Source of the DNA: Dulcicalothrix desertica PCC 7102
Lineage (GTDB): Bacteria > Cyanobacteriota > Cyanobacteriia > Cyanobacteriales > Nostocaceae
Direction: 5' to 3'
Assembly: GCF_003991905.1 (NCBI RefSeq)
Contig: NZ_RSCL01000001.1
Coordinates: forward strand, 248,001-312,000
DNA: 64,000 nt
Part shown: positions 1-8,501 of the stretch, in pieces
Layout: the number at the start of each line of letters is the position of its first letter
How positions within the stretch are numbered: the stretch's first letter is position 1
Program-made: the position numbers and the translations under genes
Notes under the pieces: generated by a model
Database searches by the model: none
What the model was told of the DNA's origin: nothing
The model's input: only the letters and a program-made list of their open reading frames with translations

Positions 1-3000
1 CAGTATATTCTTTTGTATGTAGTAAATTACCAAATATAAAACTAACGGGATTATTTATTTCATGCGCTATACCAGCTACCAACTGTCCTAAACCTGACAT
101 TTTCTCGCTTTGAATTAATTGTATTTGGGTGCGGTTGAGTTCTTCGAGTGCTGTTTCTAATTCTTGAGTCCGTGTACTAACACGTGCTTCTAAGGTGGCG
201 TAAAATCGTGCGTTTTCTAGAGATATTGCTGCTTGTGACGCAATAACTTGTAAAAGCTCGACTCTTTCACTTGTAAAGGCGCCTTTAACTAAATTATTCT
301 CTAAGTATAAAACTCCTAACAATTTACCTGTATGGATAATTGGTAAAGCTAGTACCGATAACGGTTTAGTAATAATTATATATGGGTCGCTGCTAAATTC
401 TAATGATTGTGATGCATCATCTAATACTAAGTGCGTTTGCGTGCGTTCGATATAGTTGATTAAAGAAACAGGTAACTGATAGCTTTCGGTGACAGGGATG
501 CGTTGCCATACCGTATTATCATCGTTATCACCCACAAGCGATGATTCGATAATGAGTTGATTATTCTGTTTAATTATAAAGTATACTTTCTCGGCGCCTG
601 CGTTTTCTCGAACTAAATGTAAAAGCTTGTTGTTTAAGCGACTAGGAACAAGTTCACGAGAAAGTGCTAGCGAAGCTTTAACTACGGTTGCAATATCAAG
701 CGAGAATTTTTTTTGGGTAGCAGTTATTGATTCTTTGAAGTCGATAACTAAATACGGATAAGATGTTTCTAATTGTTTTACTTTCGCTTTTGCTCCCCAT
801 TTATCGTAACAGCGATGTGCTTTGCTCAAATAAATCTTAGCAAAATCTTGTTTATTTTGATTTTGCCAAAATAAACCAGTAAGTTCGTTGGCTAAAGCTT
901 CATTTTGAATAAATCCGTTTTCGTGTGCTAAATTAATTGCTTGGTCGTATAAATCAAGTGCTTGCCAATTTTTACCACAAATCCGCGCAATTTCTGCTTC
1001 GATAAGTAAATATTTATGTAAAAAGTTTTCAGGACAATTATCTGCCCATTGTTTATATTGCTCCTGATTTTGATGAATTTGTTTTAAATACTTATTTTGC
1101 GTTTGAATATCACACTGTTGATATAATCCAGTTAAGATGAGCGAATAATAAAAATAATATTCTGAAGAAATAGTAAAACCTAATATTGCTGGTAAATATT
1201 CTTTAACTTCATTGATATAGTTGAGCGCATCTAAAACTTGATTGAGTAAGTATAATGTTTGAATTTGATAAATATAATATGTACATAATGTCAAAAAAGA
1301 TTGGCTTTGTTTAGATTGGCTGATGATATCATATTTAGAAAATTTTTTATTTTCAAGTTCTATTTGATTTAGATTATTCTCAGTATTAGTTAGGTCAGTG
1401 ACTGCAAATTTAACCGCTATAATACTCTCAACCGCAATAATATTGTTAATTTGAGCAGCAGCATGGTAACTATCTGATATTTCTTTATTAAGTAATTGAA
1501 GCGGATAACCTTGGATAAATAAGTTATGAATAAGTGTGAATAAATTGCAACCAGCAAACATAAATTCGCCAGATTCTAAACCTGCTTGATAACCTTTACG
1601 ACTTATTGCCGCAGCATATTTAATGTGTTTAGACCAGCAATGTAACCATCCTGTTAACAATGCACTAGCTTTTGATTGCTGTGATTGATTGTTAAGTTTT
1701 TCACTGAGTTTATATGCTGACAAACCCAGTTGATAACCACTATGATAATTGCCTAGATTAGAACCAATAATTAGACCAAAGTTTGCATATGCTTTTACAG
1801 ACTCTGAAACGTTGCCATATAGAAGCGATAAATTAACAGCTTTGCTCACAATGAATGTATAAAGTGTGAATTTTGACGCAGCATAAACTAATGGTTCCAG
1901 ATTAATTAAAAGTTTGATAGCTATTTCTACTTGCTCATTTTCAATTGCTGGCAAGTCAACAATTGAGTCAATACCGAGTTTATCTAAGTTTTGTTTCGCA
2001 ATGATTAATTCTTTATTTGCGATGTACTCGCAGTCATCTTTCGGTAAAAATATATTTAGTAAACTCAAGCCTTTTTTTGCCGAGTCGAGTACATCGTTAA
2101 ATCTTCCTTGTAGTGTATATTGAGATACTAAAAGATTATAAAAATTTGCTTTTTCTAGATTTGAGTGTGCTTTTTCAATAGCTGTATACGTCAACATTTC
2201 GGCAAGTTCAAAATTGCCATTCAAAAATTCAACTTCTGCACGTTCTTGATATATATTTAAAGTTATGTTATATTCGTGGCGCCAACTATCTACAGGCATA
2301 AGTTCTATAGCTTCGTATAAATATTTAGCTGCTGTAGTAAATGCCATCGAAGCTTTGGCTTTGCGTGCTGCGCGTAAATTTAATTCTGTAAGATATAAAG
2401 CTTCTGATTCATTCTTAAGTAAAGAAATTCCTAAATTAAGCTGATTTACTATATCAAATATGTTTTCTTCTATTGGTTGTGTTTCTGTATTTTCCAATAA
2501 TAATTTACCAATCTTATAATGTGTAATTTCATAAAGTCCATCATCAATAAGAGAATATGCTGCTTGATGTACACGACCATGTAAGAAACGATATTCTAAT
2601 TTCGTTTGTAATGAGGTTGAACAATTACCGTTGTTAACTGGTAAAATCAACCCTTGTACTAAAGCAGCATTCAATTGCTCGGAAACCTCCGCAACCGACA
2701 TTTCAGCTACAACAGCAAGCGTGGTCAACTTAAAATTTTCGCCAAAACAAGCTGCTAATTTTAATATCGATTGAGTTTCTGTAGTAAGTTTACTGAGATT
2801 ACGCACCATCAGTTCAACTACACTCAAGTCAGTAATTCCCACTGTTTGAATTTGCGATAATTCCCATTTCCAACATTGATGTGCAAAGTCAAACTTGATA
2901 AACCCTTCACTATAAAGTGTTTTGATAATTTGAGTCAGCAAAAACGGATTACCTGCGGTTTTATGTAGTAGTAGTGATGCAAGCTTTATAATCAAATCAT

Positions 3001-4630
3001 TTTTATCTGTATCCAGCGCATCGCACAGCAGTTGGATAGTATCGTTTAAATCTAAAGGATTAATGCTAAGAGTGCGAACTATTTTGTTAGCTTTTTCGAT
3101 TTCTTGAATGCACTGCATCAAAGCATGTTGTGAACACACTTCGTTATCACGATAGGCGCCTATTAATAATAAAGTTTGATTATCATTATTAGTAACCAGC
3201 AGTTTCATCAAATTTAACGAAGCTGCATCGCAAAAATGTAAATCATCTAGAAAAATTACTAATGGATGCTCTTTTTGAGCAAATACACTAATAAATTTTT
3301 GAAAAATTAAATTGAAACGGTTCTGTGCTTCGTTCAAACCTAGTTGAGGTACAGGTGGTTGTTCACCAATAATTAATTCAAGCTCTGGAATCACTTCTAT
3401 TATTAGATGTCCACTATCACCGAGTGCTTCAAGCAATTTTTGGCGCCATTGAGATAACTTCTTTGAATCTTCAACTAAAATAGTTCGCACTAAAGATTCA
3501 AAAGCTTGGAAAAATGCTGCATGAGAAATATTACGCTCAAACTGGTCAAACTTACCAGTAATAAAATAACCTCGCTGACGGACAATTGGTTGATGAATTT
3601 TATTTACAAGCGCTGATTTACCAATACCCGAATAACCAGAAATTAAAATAACCTCGCTGCTACCACTACTTACTCTTGTAAAAGCTGCAAGCAAAGCATC
3701 TAATTCTTGCTCTCTTCCGTAGAGTTTGTTAGAAAAAGATAATTGCCCTGCTTTATCACGACCCCCTGGCTGAAAATTTGGTATCACACCCGAAGTTTTA
3801 AGCTGCGTCAAACAAAACTCCAGGTCAGCTAAAAGTCCAGTTGCACTTTGATACCGAGCTTCAGCATTTTTTGCCATCAACTTCATCACTATTGCAGCTA
3901 TCGCAGCAGGAGCAATTAATGGAGGTGGTTGTTTTGCAATGTGACAGTGAACCAATTCCAAAGCATCATCACTCTCAAACGGTAATTTACCTGCCAGCAT
4001 TTCATACAAAGTTACACCCAAAGAGTAAAAATCACTCTTGAAATCAATTATGCGATTCATTCTTCCCGTTTGTTCAGGAGACATATACGCAAAACTACCT
4101 TCGAGTTGATTGGGTGTTGCTTGTTGTGTTTTTACTGACTCGTCGCTTAAATTGTATGAAGCAATGCCAAAGTCTGTAAGTTTAACTTCTCCAGATTTTA
4201 GGTTAACTATAATATTAGATGGTTTTATATCTTTGTGGATAATACTGCTTTGATGCACCAGTACTAATGCCTGCACTAATTGAACGGCAATGCTTAAGCA
4301 TGTAATTATATCTGGAGGATGCGACGAAATTATTTTATTCAGCGATATGCCATCAAAGTCTTCTAACACTAAAAATGAGGTGTCTTCTCGCTTAACCAAG
4401 CTATAAACTTTTACAACACCAGGAATATGTTGATTGTTAAATAGTTTTTTGGCAATTTGATACTCATGCTTCAACCGTACTACAGCGTCAGTTGGGCAAT
4501 TGGGTTTTAGAACTTTGAGGATAACAAATTTTTGTAATGCTTGCGAAAATGCCCGAATTACTAGCTTACTTGGACTTTCGCTAATTACTTCATGCAGTTC
4601 ATAACCCGGAATATTTAAAGTTCGTAGCAT
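1..4630 (-). CDS. Trifunctional Ser/Thr kinase / AAA-like ATPase / sensor histidine kinase (3' end cut by window)
   Basis: Multidomain cytoplasmic signalling protein of a family common in filamentous cyanobacteria. Reading from the ATG at 4630 I see an N-terminal protein kinase (HKDIKPSN near residue 132, then DFGIAS and a YMSPEQTGRMN activation region). Next comes a NTPase domain with Walker A GYSGIGKS at about residues 332-339 and a FLDDLH Walker B-like strand near 460. A long helical, TPR-like region fills about 600-1250, followed by a GAF domain (about 1300-1460). The histidine-kinase H-box GIAHEINNP has its His near residue 1523, where the window ends, so the ATPase domain of the histidine kinase is outside. 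About 1543 residues are visible, close to the usual 1,800-2,000 of the family. The physiological input is unknown. No operon partner is seen downstream within the window. Confidence 0.93.
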   Translation of the reverse strand, partial: MLRTLNIPGYELHEVISESPSKLVIRAFSQALQKFVILKVLKPNCPTDAVVRLKHEYQIAKKLFNNQHIPGVVKVYSLVKREDTSFLVLEDFDGISLNKIISSHPPDIITCLSIAVQLVQALVLVHQSSIIHKDIKPSNIIVNLKSGEVKLTDFGIASYNLSDESVKTQQATPNQLEGSFAYMSPEQTGRMNRIIDFKSDFYSLGVTLYEMLAGKLPFESDDALELVHCHIAKQPPPLIAPAAIAAIVMKLMAKNAEARYQSATGLLADLEFCLTQLKTSGVIPNFQPGGRDKAGQLSFSNKLYGREQELDALLAAFTRVSSGSSEVILISGYSGIGKSALVNKIHQPIVRQRGYFITGKFDQFERNISHAAFFQAFESLVRTILVEDSKKLSQWRQKLLEALGDSGHLIIEVIPELELIIGEQPPVPQLGLNEAQNRFNLIFQKFISVFAQKEHPLVIFLDDLHFCDAASLNLMKLLVTNNDNQTLLLIGAYRDNEVCSQHALMQCIQEIEKANKIVRTLSINPLDLNDTIQLLCDALDTDKNDLIIKLASLLLHKTAGNPFLLTQIIKTLYSEGFIKFDFAHQCWKWELSQIQTVGITDLSVVELMVRNLSKLTTETQSILKLAACFGENFKLTTLAVVAEMSVAEVSEQLNAALVQGLILPVNNGNCSTSLQTKLEYRFLHGRVHQAAYSLIDDGLYEITHYKIGKLLLENTETQPIEENIFDIVNQLNLGISLLKNESEALYLTELNLRAARKAKASMAFTTAAKYLYEAIELMPVDSWRHEYNITLNIYQERAEVEFLNGNFELAEMLTYTAIEKAHSNLEKANFYNLLVSQYTLQGRFNDVLDSAKKGLSLLNIFLPKDDCEYIANKELIIAKQNLDKLGIDSIVDLPAIENEQVEIAIKLLINLEPLVYAASKFTLYTFIVSKAVNLSLLYGNVSESVKAYANFGLIIGSNLGNYHSGYQLGLSAYKLSEKLNNQSQQSKASALLTGWLHCWSKHIKYAAAISRKGYQAGLESGEFMFAGCNLFTLIHNLFIQGYPLQLLNKEISDSYHAAAQINNIIAVESIIAVKFAVTDLTNTENNLNQIELENKKFSKYDIISQSKQSQSFLTLCTYYIYQIQTLYLLNQVLDALNYINEVKEYLPAILGFTISSEYYFYYSLILTGLYQQCDIQTQNKYLKQIHQNQEQYKQWADNCPENFLHKYLLIEAEIARICGKNWQALDLYDQAINLAHENGFIQNEALANELTGLFWQNQNKQDFAKIYLSKAHRCYDKWGAKAKVKQLETSYPYLVIDFKESITATQKKFSLDIATVVKASLALSRELVPSRLNNKLLHLVRENAGAEKVYFIIKQNNQLIIESSLVGDNDDNTVWQRIPVTESYQLPVSLINYIERTQTHLVLDDASQSLEFSSDPYIIITKPLSVLALPIIHTGKLLGVLYLENNLVKGAFTSERVELLQVIASQAAISLENARFYATLEARVSTRTQELETALEELNRTQIQLIQSEKMSGLGQLVAGIAHEINNPVSFIFGNLLHTKEYT

Positions 4631-4738
4631 AAATGCTCAGATATAAAATAATTTTAGTCTTACCCTCAATACATAGGATTGCTTAATTTATAGACTTTTG
4701 CACTCAGTGATTCAACTGAATGATTGTAAAAAAAAACA

Positions 4739-4786
4739 GCCTGGAAGGCTGTTCCACAAGACATTCCACAAGACATTCCACAAGAG
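4739..4786. repeat. Short direct repeats (ACATTCCACAAG) upstream of metG remnant
   Basis: The 320-bp gap between the kinase and the metG remnant holds a small hairpin AGCCTGGAAGGCT followed by three near-identical copies of a 12-base unit, GACATTCCACAAG. It contains the TTCCACAAG tail that recurs beside the GGAACGGGCA hairpins elsewhere in the window. No promoter or gene is evident in the gap. Confidence 0.5.
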
Positions 4787-4875
4787 ATGTTGTAATATAG
4801 AACAATACAAGTTGTCTACAAAACAGGAAGACTAATTTCAGCAACTATATATATAAGGCGCCTCAACGCAATCAA

Positions 4876-5838
4876 ATCAAACATTTAATCACTAGCGCAC
4901 TACCATACATTAATGGAATTAAGCATCTGGGAAACCTTGTCGGTTCAATGCTTCCAGCTGATGTATATGCGCGCTTTTTGAGGCAATGCGGTGAACAAGT
5001 TCTATTTATTTGTGCCACCGACGAACATGGAACACCCGCAGAACTCGCAGCATCAGAAGCTAACCTGGATACCGCTTCGTTCTGCCAAAACATGTATCAA
5101 ATCCAATTAGATATCTATCGAAGGTTTGGTTTATCTTTCGATTATTTTGGTCGCAACTCTAGCAGCTATAACCACGAATTAACCCAAAACTTCTATCAAT
5201 TGCTTGATAAAAACGGTTATATCGAAGAACGCGAAATAAATCTTATATATTCTCTTGATGACGCACGGTTTCTACCTGATAGATACGTCATTGGGACTTG
5301 TCCGCATTGCGGTTATGAGTCAGCAAGAGGAGACCAATGCGAAAATTGCACATCTGTACTAGACCCTACAGACTTAATCGAACCACGTTCAGCAATATCA
5401 AAAAGCACAAAATTAGAAGTTCGCAAAACCAAACATTTATTCCTAAAACTTTCTGCACTCAGCGATGAAGTCAGAAATTGGGTAGAACAACATCCTAATT
5501 GGTCAAATTTAACTAAATCAATCGCACTTGGATGGTTAAACGAAGGACTCCAAGACAGATGTATTACCCGTGACCTTAGTTGGGGAGCGCAAGTAATACG
5601 GACATGTATAAATTTAATTAGAATTTATGCAATTGTACAGGCGCCTATCCTTCCATTTACATCGTCAAAGTTATTTGATGCGTTACATCTATCACATATA
5701 GACAGAACGACCAATATTCGCGAAAGCGTTAATTTTGAAGCTTTGCAACCAGGTCATAAATTTGACTTGATTCCACCTTTATTTAAAAAATTGGAAGATG
5801 AGGAAATTAAAGCTTTGTCAATAAAATTTGGTAGTTGA
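4876..5838 (+). pseudogene. metG: Methionyl-tRNA synthetase remnant (lost start codon, internal deletion)
   Basis: Strong MetRS similarity: [15 protein letters not shown] (the HIGH-type signature, here HLGN), [16 protein letters not shown], then a zinc knuckle [17 protein letters not shown]. The reading frame is open from 4801 but holds no ATG, GTG or TTG before 4948, which lies after the HLGN motif. The expected start of the form [11 protein letters not shown] is ATC at 4876. After [16 protein letters not shown] the protein jumps directly to [23 protein letters not shown], which belongs to the C-terminal anticodon-binding helices. The segment with the KMSKS loop, roughly 200-250 residues of a normal synthetase of about 550, is missing in frame. 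A fragment starting at 4948 could be translated (296 aa) but could not charge tRNA. From memory the wording resembles alphaproteobacterial MetRS, so transfer is likely. Hairpin repeats follow it. Confidence 0.8.
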
Positions 5839-5850
5839 TTCATCTCTTGT

Positions 5851-5916
5851 GGAACAGGCATCCCTGCCTGTTCCAACACAATAAAACATAATGGGGCGGG
5901 CAAGGATGCCCACCCC
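5851..5916. repeat. Two adjacent REP-like hairpins (GGGCA-loop-TGCCC family)
   Basis: GGAACAGGCA-TCCC-TGCCTGTTCC (5851-5874) is a perfect 10-bp stem with a 4-base loop. A second hairpin TGGGGCGGGCA-AGGA-TGCCCACCCCA follows at 5892-5916. The same design recurs at 8469, 26950, 46598 and 55812, usually between convergent or terminating genes. It probably works as a bidirectional transcript end as well as being a dispersed repeat. Confidence 0.75.
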
Positions 5917-5943
5917 ACAAGATCAAAAATTAATTGAAATTAC

Positions 5944-6348
5944 TTACTTAAGTAAGTAAATTGCAGCACCAGCAGCGCCGCCAGTAATGGCATTATTACC
6001 AGTCCTTCTATTTCCTCTAACAGCCCCTGCTGCTACACCAGCACCAGCACCAACACCAACATCTCGAATTACGTTACGGTTCTTTCTACGAGATCTATTA
6101 CTTGCGCCTTGTTTTGCAGTACCTTGTGCCGCATTTACAGCAGCACCAGCAGCACCACCGTTAACAGCATTACCCAAAAACGAACCTTGACCAGTAATTA
6201 AACCAGCAGCGGCGCCAGCAGCAGCACCGACACCAATATCACGTAAAACTCGGTCGTCTGCTGATGCTTGTTGCGCTGGTAATAATGTGGCGCCAAATAA
6301 GCTTGTAGCCATTAAACTTGGTAGAATGGCTTTCTTAATAGGATTCAT
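5944..6348 (-). CDS. Glycine-zipper exported protein, hypothetical
   Basis: A 134-residue protein with a signal peptide (basic MNPIKK, hydrophobic core, cleavage likely near QQASA|DD). The mature part is made of two similar halves, VLRDIGVGAAAGAAAG and VIRDVGVGAGAGVAAG, each followed by a GGAAGAA block. This alternating Gly/Ala pattern is typical of glycine-zipper (YMGG/17-kDa-antigen-like) proteins that insert in or pack against membranes. The two halves are joined by a basic stretch, SNRSRRKNRN. The exact role is not known; an envelope or periplasmic protein is the likely place. No operon partner is visible: the next minus-strand gene upstream lies about 180 bp away. Confidence 0.75.
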   Translation of the reverse strand: MNPIKKAILPSLMATSLFGATLLPAQQASADDRVLRDIGVGAAAGAAAGLITGQGSFLGNAVNGGAAGAAVNAAQGTAKQGASNRSRRKNRNVIRDVGVGAGAGVAAGAVRGNRRTGNNAITGGAAGAAIYLLK

Positions 6349-6526
6349 TATGCACCTACCTCTTTACTAAGGTTTTCTAAATGTGTTTTTTCCTTATCTA
6401 TAGTTTAGACAATATTACTTATTAAAGAAATTGCCTTGTTTAACTTACGTAAGTGTCACATTGCCAGGGCAACATCGTATGATTGGAGGATGTTTTTATA
6501 TCAAAAAATACTACCTACCTAATTAG

Positions 6527-6847
6527 TTATATATCTTGAGCAGGTACACAAACATCCTTTGAAACTTGTTTTTTTTCTATAATCGCTTGTCGAAAACCCA
6601 ACACAACCAATATATTAGTCAGCGTTAAAAATACTTCCGCACTACCATGCAACCAGTCAACATTGGCTAAAGACGTGCCATAGTGGACTTGAGCATAAAT
6701 TCCAGCAGGAATTGTAACAGCTACAAATACAAGAGTACCATAAAACCCATATAGAGCTAGCTTAGGCATTTGTCTTGAACGGGTAATAAACCATAAAAAA
6801 CCCAAGTAAGGAAATAGCGACAGGGCAAACAATGTTTCTTTAGACAT
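6527..6847 (-). CDS. DUF3593 membrane protein
   Basis: A 106-residue protein with three hydrophobic segments (about 5-20, 32-52 and 72-90). The wording, including YLGFLWFITRS and NVDWLHGSAEVFLTLTNILVVLGF, fits the DUF3593 family conserved in cyanobacteria and plastid-bearing plants, of unknown function. It lies 10 bp downstream of the Ycf49-like gene on the same strand, so the pair is probably one transcript. The pairing of these two families is, to my knowledge, recurrent in cyanobacteria and suggests a shared thylakoid or inner-membrane role; that role is inference. Confidence 0.75.
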   Translation of the reverse strand: MSKETLFALSLFPYLGFLWFITRSRQMPKLALYGFYGTLVFVAVTIPAGIYAQVHYGTSLANVDWLHGSAEVFLTLTNILVVLGFRQAIIEKKQVSKDVCVPAQDI

Positions 6848-6857
6848 ACGAAATAAA

Positions 6858-7163
6858 TTAGACTTGTTGTGATTTACTAGTTCGCCAAATCCAGAATCCA
6901 GCTAATAGTAAAGTAAAATTACCTAATACCGTCATACTAGCTTGAAGTGTAACCAACCATTCCAAAGACGGAGAGTTATCAAAGTAATGCCATGTACAAG
7001 CACACATTGCGCTGACTAACGCGGGTAGCATAGCAAACGAAAATCCCCACCAAGCTTTATTTTGAGTTAATTCACCATAAGTCCAAATTAGCCAAATAGC
7101 TGCTATCCATTCAATAACGCTAGAAACGTGAATTATCCAAGTGGGTATCGAAAGAGCGTGCAT
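6858..7163 (-). CDS. ycf49: Ycf49-like protein (DUF2499)
   Basis: A 101-residue integral membrane protein beginning MHALSIPTWIIHVSSVIEW, the characteristic N-terminus of Ycf49/DUF2499, a family also encoded in red-algal plastids. Three to four hydrophobic segments (about 8-28, 36-55 and 70-95) leave little soluble domain; WHYFDNSP lies in a loop. Function is unknown; conservation restricted to oxygenic phototrophs suggests a photosynthetic membrane role. It is the first gene of a two-gene unit with the DUF3593 protein. Upstream lies a pair of GGGCGGGTTTA hairpins that probably separate it from the divergent csaB. Confidence 0.8.
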   Translation of the reverse strand: MHALSIPTWIIHVSSVIEWIAAIWLIWTYGELTQNKAWWGFSFAMLPALVSAMCACTWHYFDNSPSLEWLVTLQASMTVLGNFTLLLAGFWIWRTSKSQQV

Positions 7164-7176
7164 GATGATGATGTAC

Positions 7177-7376
7177 GGGCGGGTTAACCTAATTTTCCAT
7201 ACTTACCAGGATATATCTAAACCCGCCCCGAAACTAAACCTGCCCCAAATGCAATTGCAATTCTGTATCGGTGCCACGTACCCGGTTTATGTAAATGCTG
7301 TTAATCTACAATCCTGTAAGGGCGGGTTTACGAGATTTTTAGTAATGTTTAAGGTTAATTGGTTAACCCGCCCCTA
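7177..7376. repeat. Two MITE-like hairpin units (GGGCGGGTTTA ... TTAACCCGCCC)
   Basis: The 245-bp gap between ycf49 and csaB holds two units: 7177-7229 begins GGGCGGGTTAACC and ends AAACCCGCCCC, and 7320-7374 begins GGGCGGGTTTA and ends GGTTAACCCGCCCC. Each can fold on itself, and the two can also pair with each other. A third copy lies at 19403-19458. The spread of one unit to several intergenic sites suggests a non-autonomous mobile repeat. Confidence 0.75.
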
Positions 7377-7408
7377 CGGTATACGGTAATGTAAAATATA
7401 AAATTATT

Positions 7409-8446
7409 ATGCGCGCGTTACTATCTGGATATTACGGTAAAGGCAACGGTGGCGATGAGGCACTGTTAGCTACACTTTTACAAATGCTACCATCACATGT
7501 TACACCTGTTGTTTTGTCAGGAAATCCTGATGAAACGAGTCAACGTTATGGTGTTGAGGCACATGAACGTATGTCTATGAGTAGCGTTATTAAAGCTTTA
7601 CGTTCGTGTGATGCGTTTATTTGGGGTGGTGGTAGTTTAATTCAAGATGCTACAAGCTTTATAAGTCCATTTTATTATGCTGGCTTAATGGCGTTAGCGC
7701 AAAAAATGGGTTTGAAAACGGTAGCATGGGCACAAGGTATTGGACCACTCAAACGTTCACAAGTGCGTTGGGTAGCAAGGCAAACATTCAGTAATTGTAC
7801 TAAAGTGAGTGTGCGCGATAATGCTAGTGCTGCACTATTAAATGAGTGGAACGTGAGTTATTTCCTTGCCCCAGACCCTGTATGGGCAATGGAGTCAAAG
7901 CCAACACCAGGTCTTTGGGATTTACCGGCGCCAAGGGTAGCTGTTACTTTAAGGTCACATCCGCTACTAACGGCGCCACGCTTAGAAACAATAACACGCG
8001 CATTAGTTGACTTTCAAAAAGCCACACAAACGTTTATTGTGCTTTTACCGTTCCAGAAAGCACAAGATTATGAAATTGCCCAAGCTATTCAACCAGCACT
8101 CAAAGACGTTAGTCAAATATTACATTTTGAAGAACCGCAAATCTTGAAAGGTGTATTTCGCGGAGTTGAAATGGCCATAGGAATGCGGTTACATAGCCTA
8201 ATTATGGCAGCAAGCGAAGGATGTCGAGCATTTGCCATCAGCTACGACCCAAAAGTAAACCGCTTAATGGAAGATACTGATATGCCAGGTTGGGATTTAG
8301 CAAATTTACCCAATGATGCCAATTTAATTAGTAAAACCTGGATTGAACACTACGCAAACGGCGACCCGCTATCACCAGATAAAATACAATTTTTACTCGA
8401 TAGAGCATCAATCCACAAAGCTGTCTTAGAAGATGCCTTAACCTAA
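7409..8446 (+). CDS. csaB: Polysaccharide pyruvyl transferase CsaB
   Basis: A 345-residue enzyme of the PS_pyruv_trans family that moves a pyruvyl ketal from phosphoenolpyruvate to a cell-envelope sugar. In bacteria with S-layers this creates the ligand for SLH-domain proteins. The N-terminus LLSGYYGKGNGGDEALL, the WGGGSLIQD motif (about residues 72-80), AQGIGPL, a VSVRDNAS segment and the C-terminal GMRLHSLIMA motif are all present, and the length is normal. The start ATG follows an AT-rich leader. The gene stands alone between repeat hairpins and converges on the histidine kinase at 8502. Cyanobacterial outer membranes carry SLH-OprB porins, so anchoring these to peptidoglycan-linked polysaccharide is the likely use. 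Confidence 0.88.
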   Translation: MRALLSGYYGKGNGGDEALLATLLQMLPSHVTPVVLSGNPDETSQRYGVEAHERMSMSSVIKALRSCDAFIWGGGSLIQDATSFISPFYYAGLMALAQKMGLKTVAWAQGIGPLKRSQVRWVARQTFSNCTKVSVRDNASAALLNEWNVSYFLAPDPVWAMESKPTPGLWDLPAPRVAVTLRSHPLLTAPRLETITRALVDFQKATQTFIVLLPFQKAQDYEIAQAIQPALKDVSQILHFEEPQILKGVFRGVEMAIGMRLHSLIMAASEGCRAFAISYDPKVNRLMEDTDMPGWDLANLPNDANLISKTWIEHYANGDPLSPDKIQFLLDRASIHKAVLEDALT

Positions 8447-8468
8447 ATTATTTATATTATACTCTTGT

Positions 8469-8492
8469 GGAACGGGCATCCCTGCCCGTCCC
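8469..8492. terminator. REP-like hairpin between convergent genes
   Basis: GGAACGGGCA-TCCC-TGCCCGTCCC forms a 10-bp stem with one mismatch, midway between the stops of csaB (8446) and the convergent histidine kinase (8502). It belongs to the same repeat family as 5851-5874 and probably ends transcripts from both sides, although no long U-run follows. Confidence 0.6.
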
Positions 8493-8501
8493 ATCCCAAT
8501 C

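Noticed and set aside
7141-7389. 82-codon + strand frame between ycf49 and csaB
   Set aside because: Lies over dispersed hairpin repeats, and the sequence has no protein-like character.
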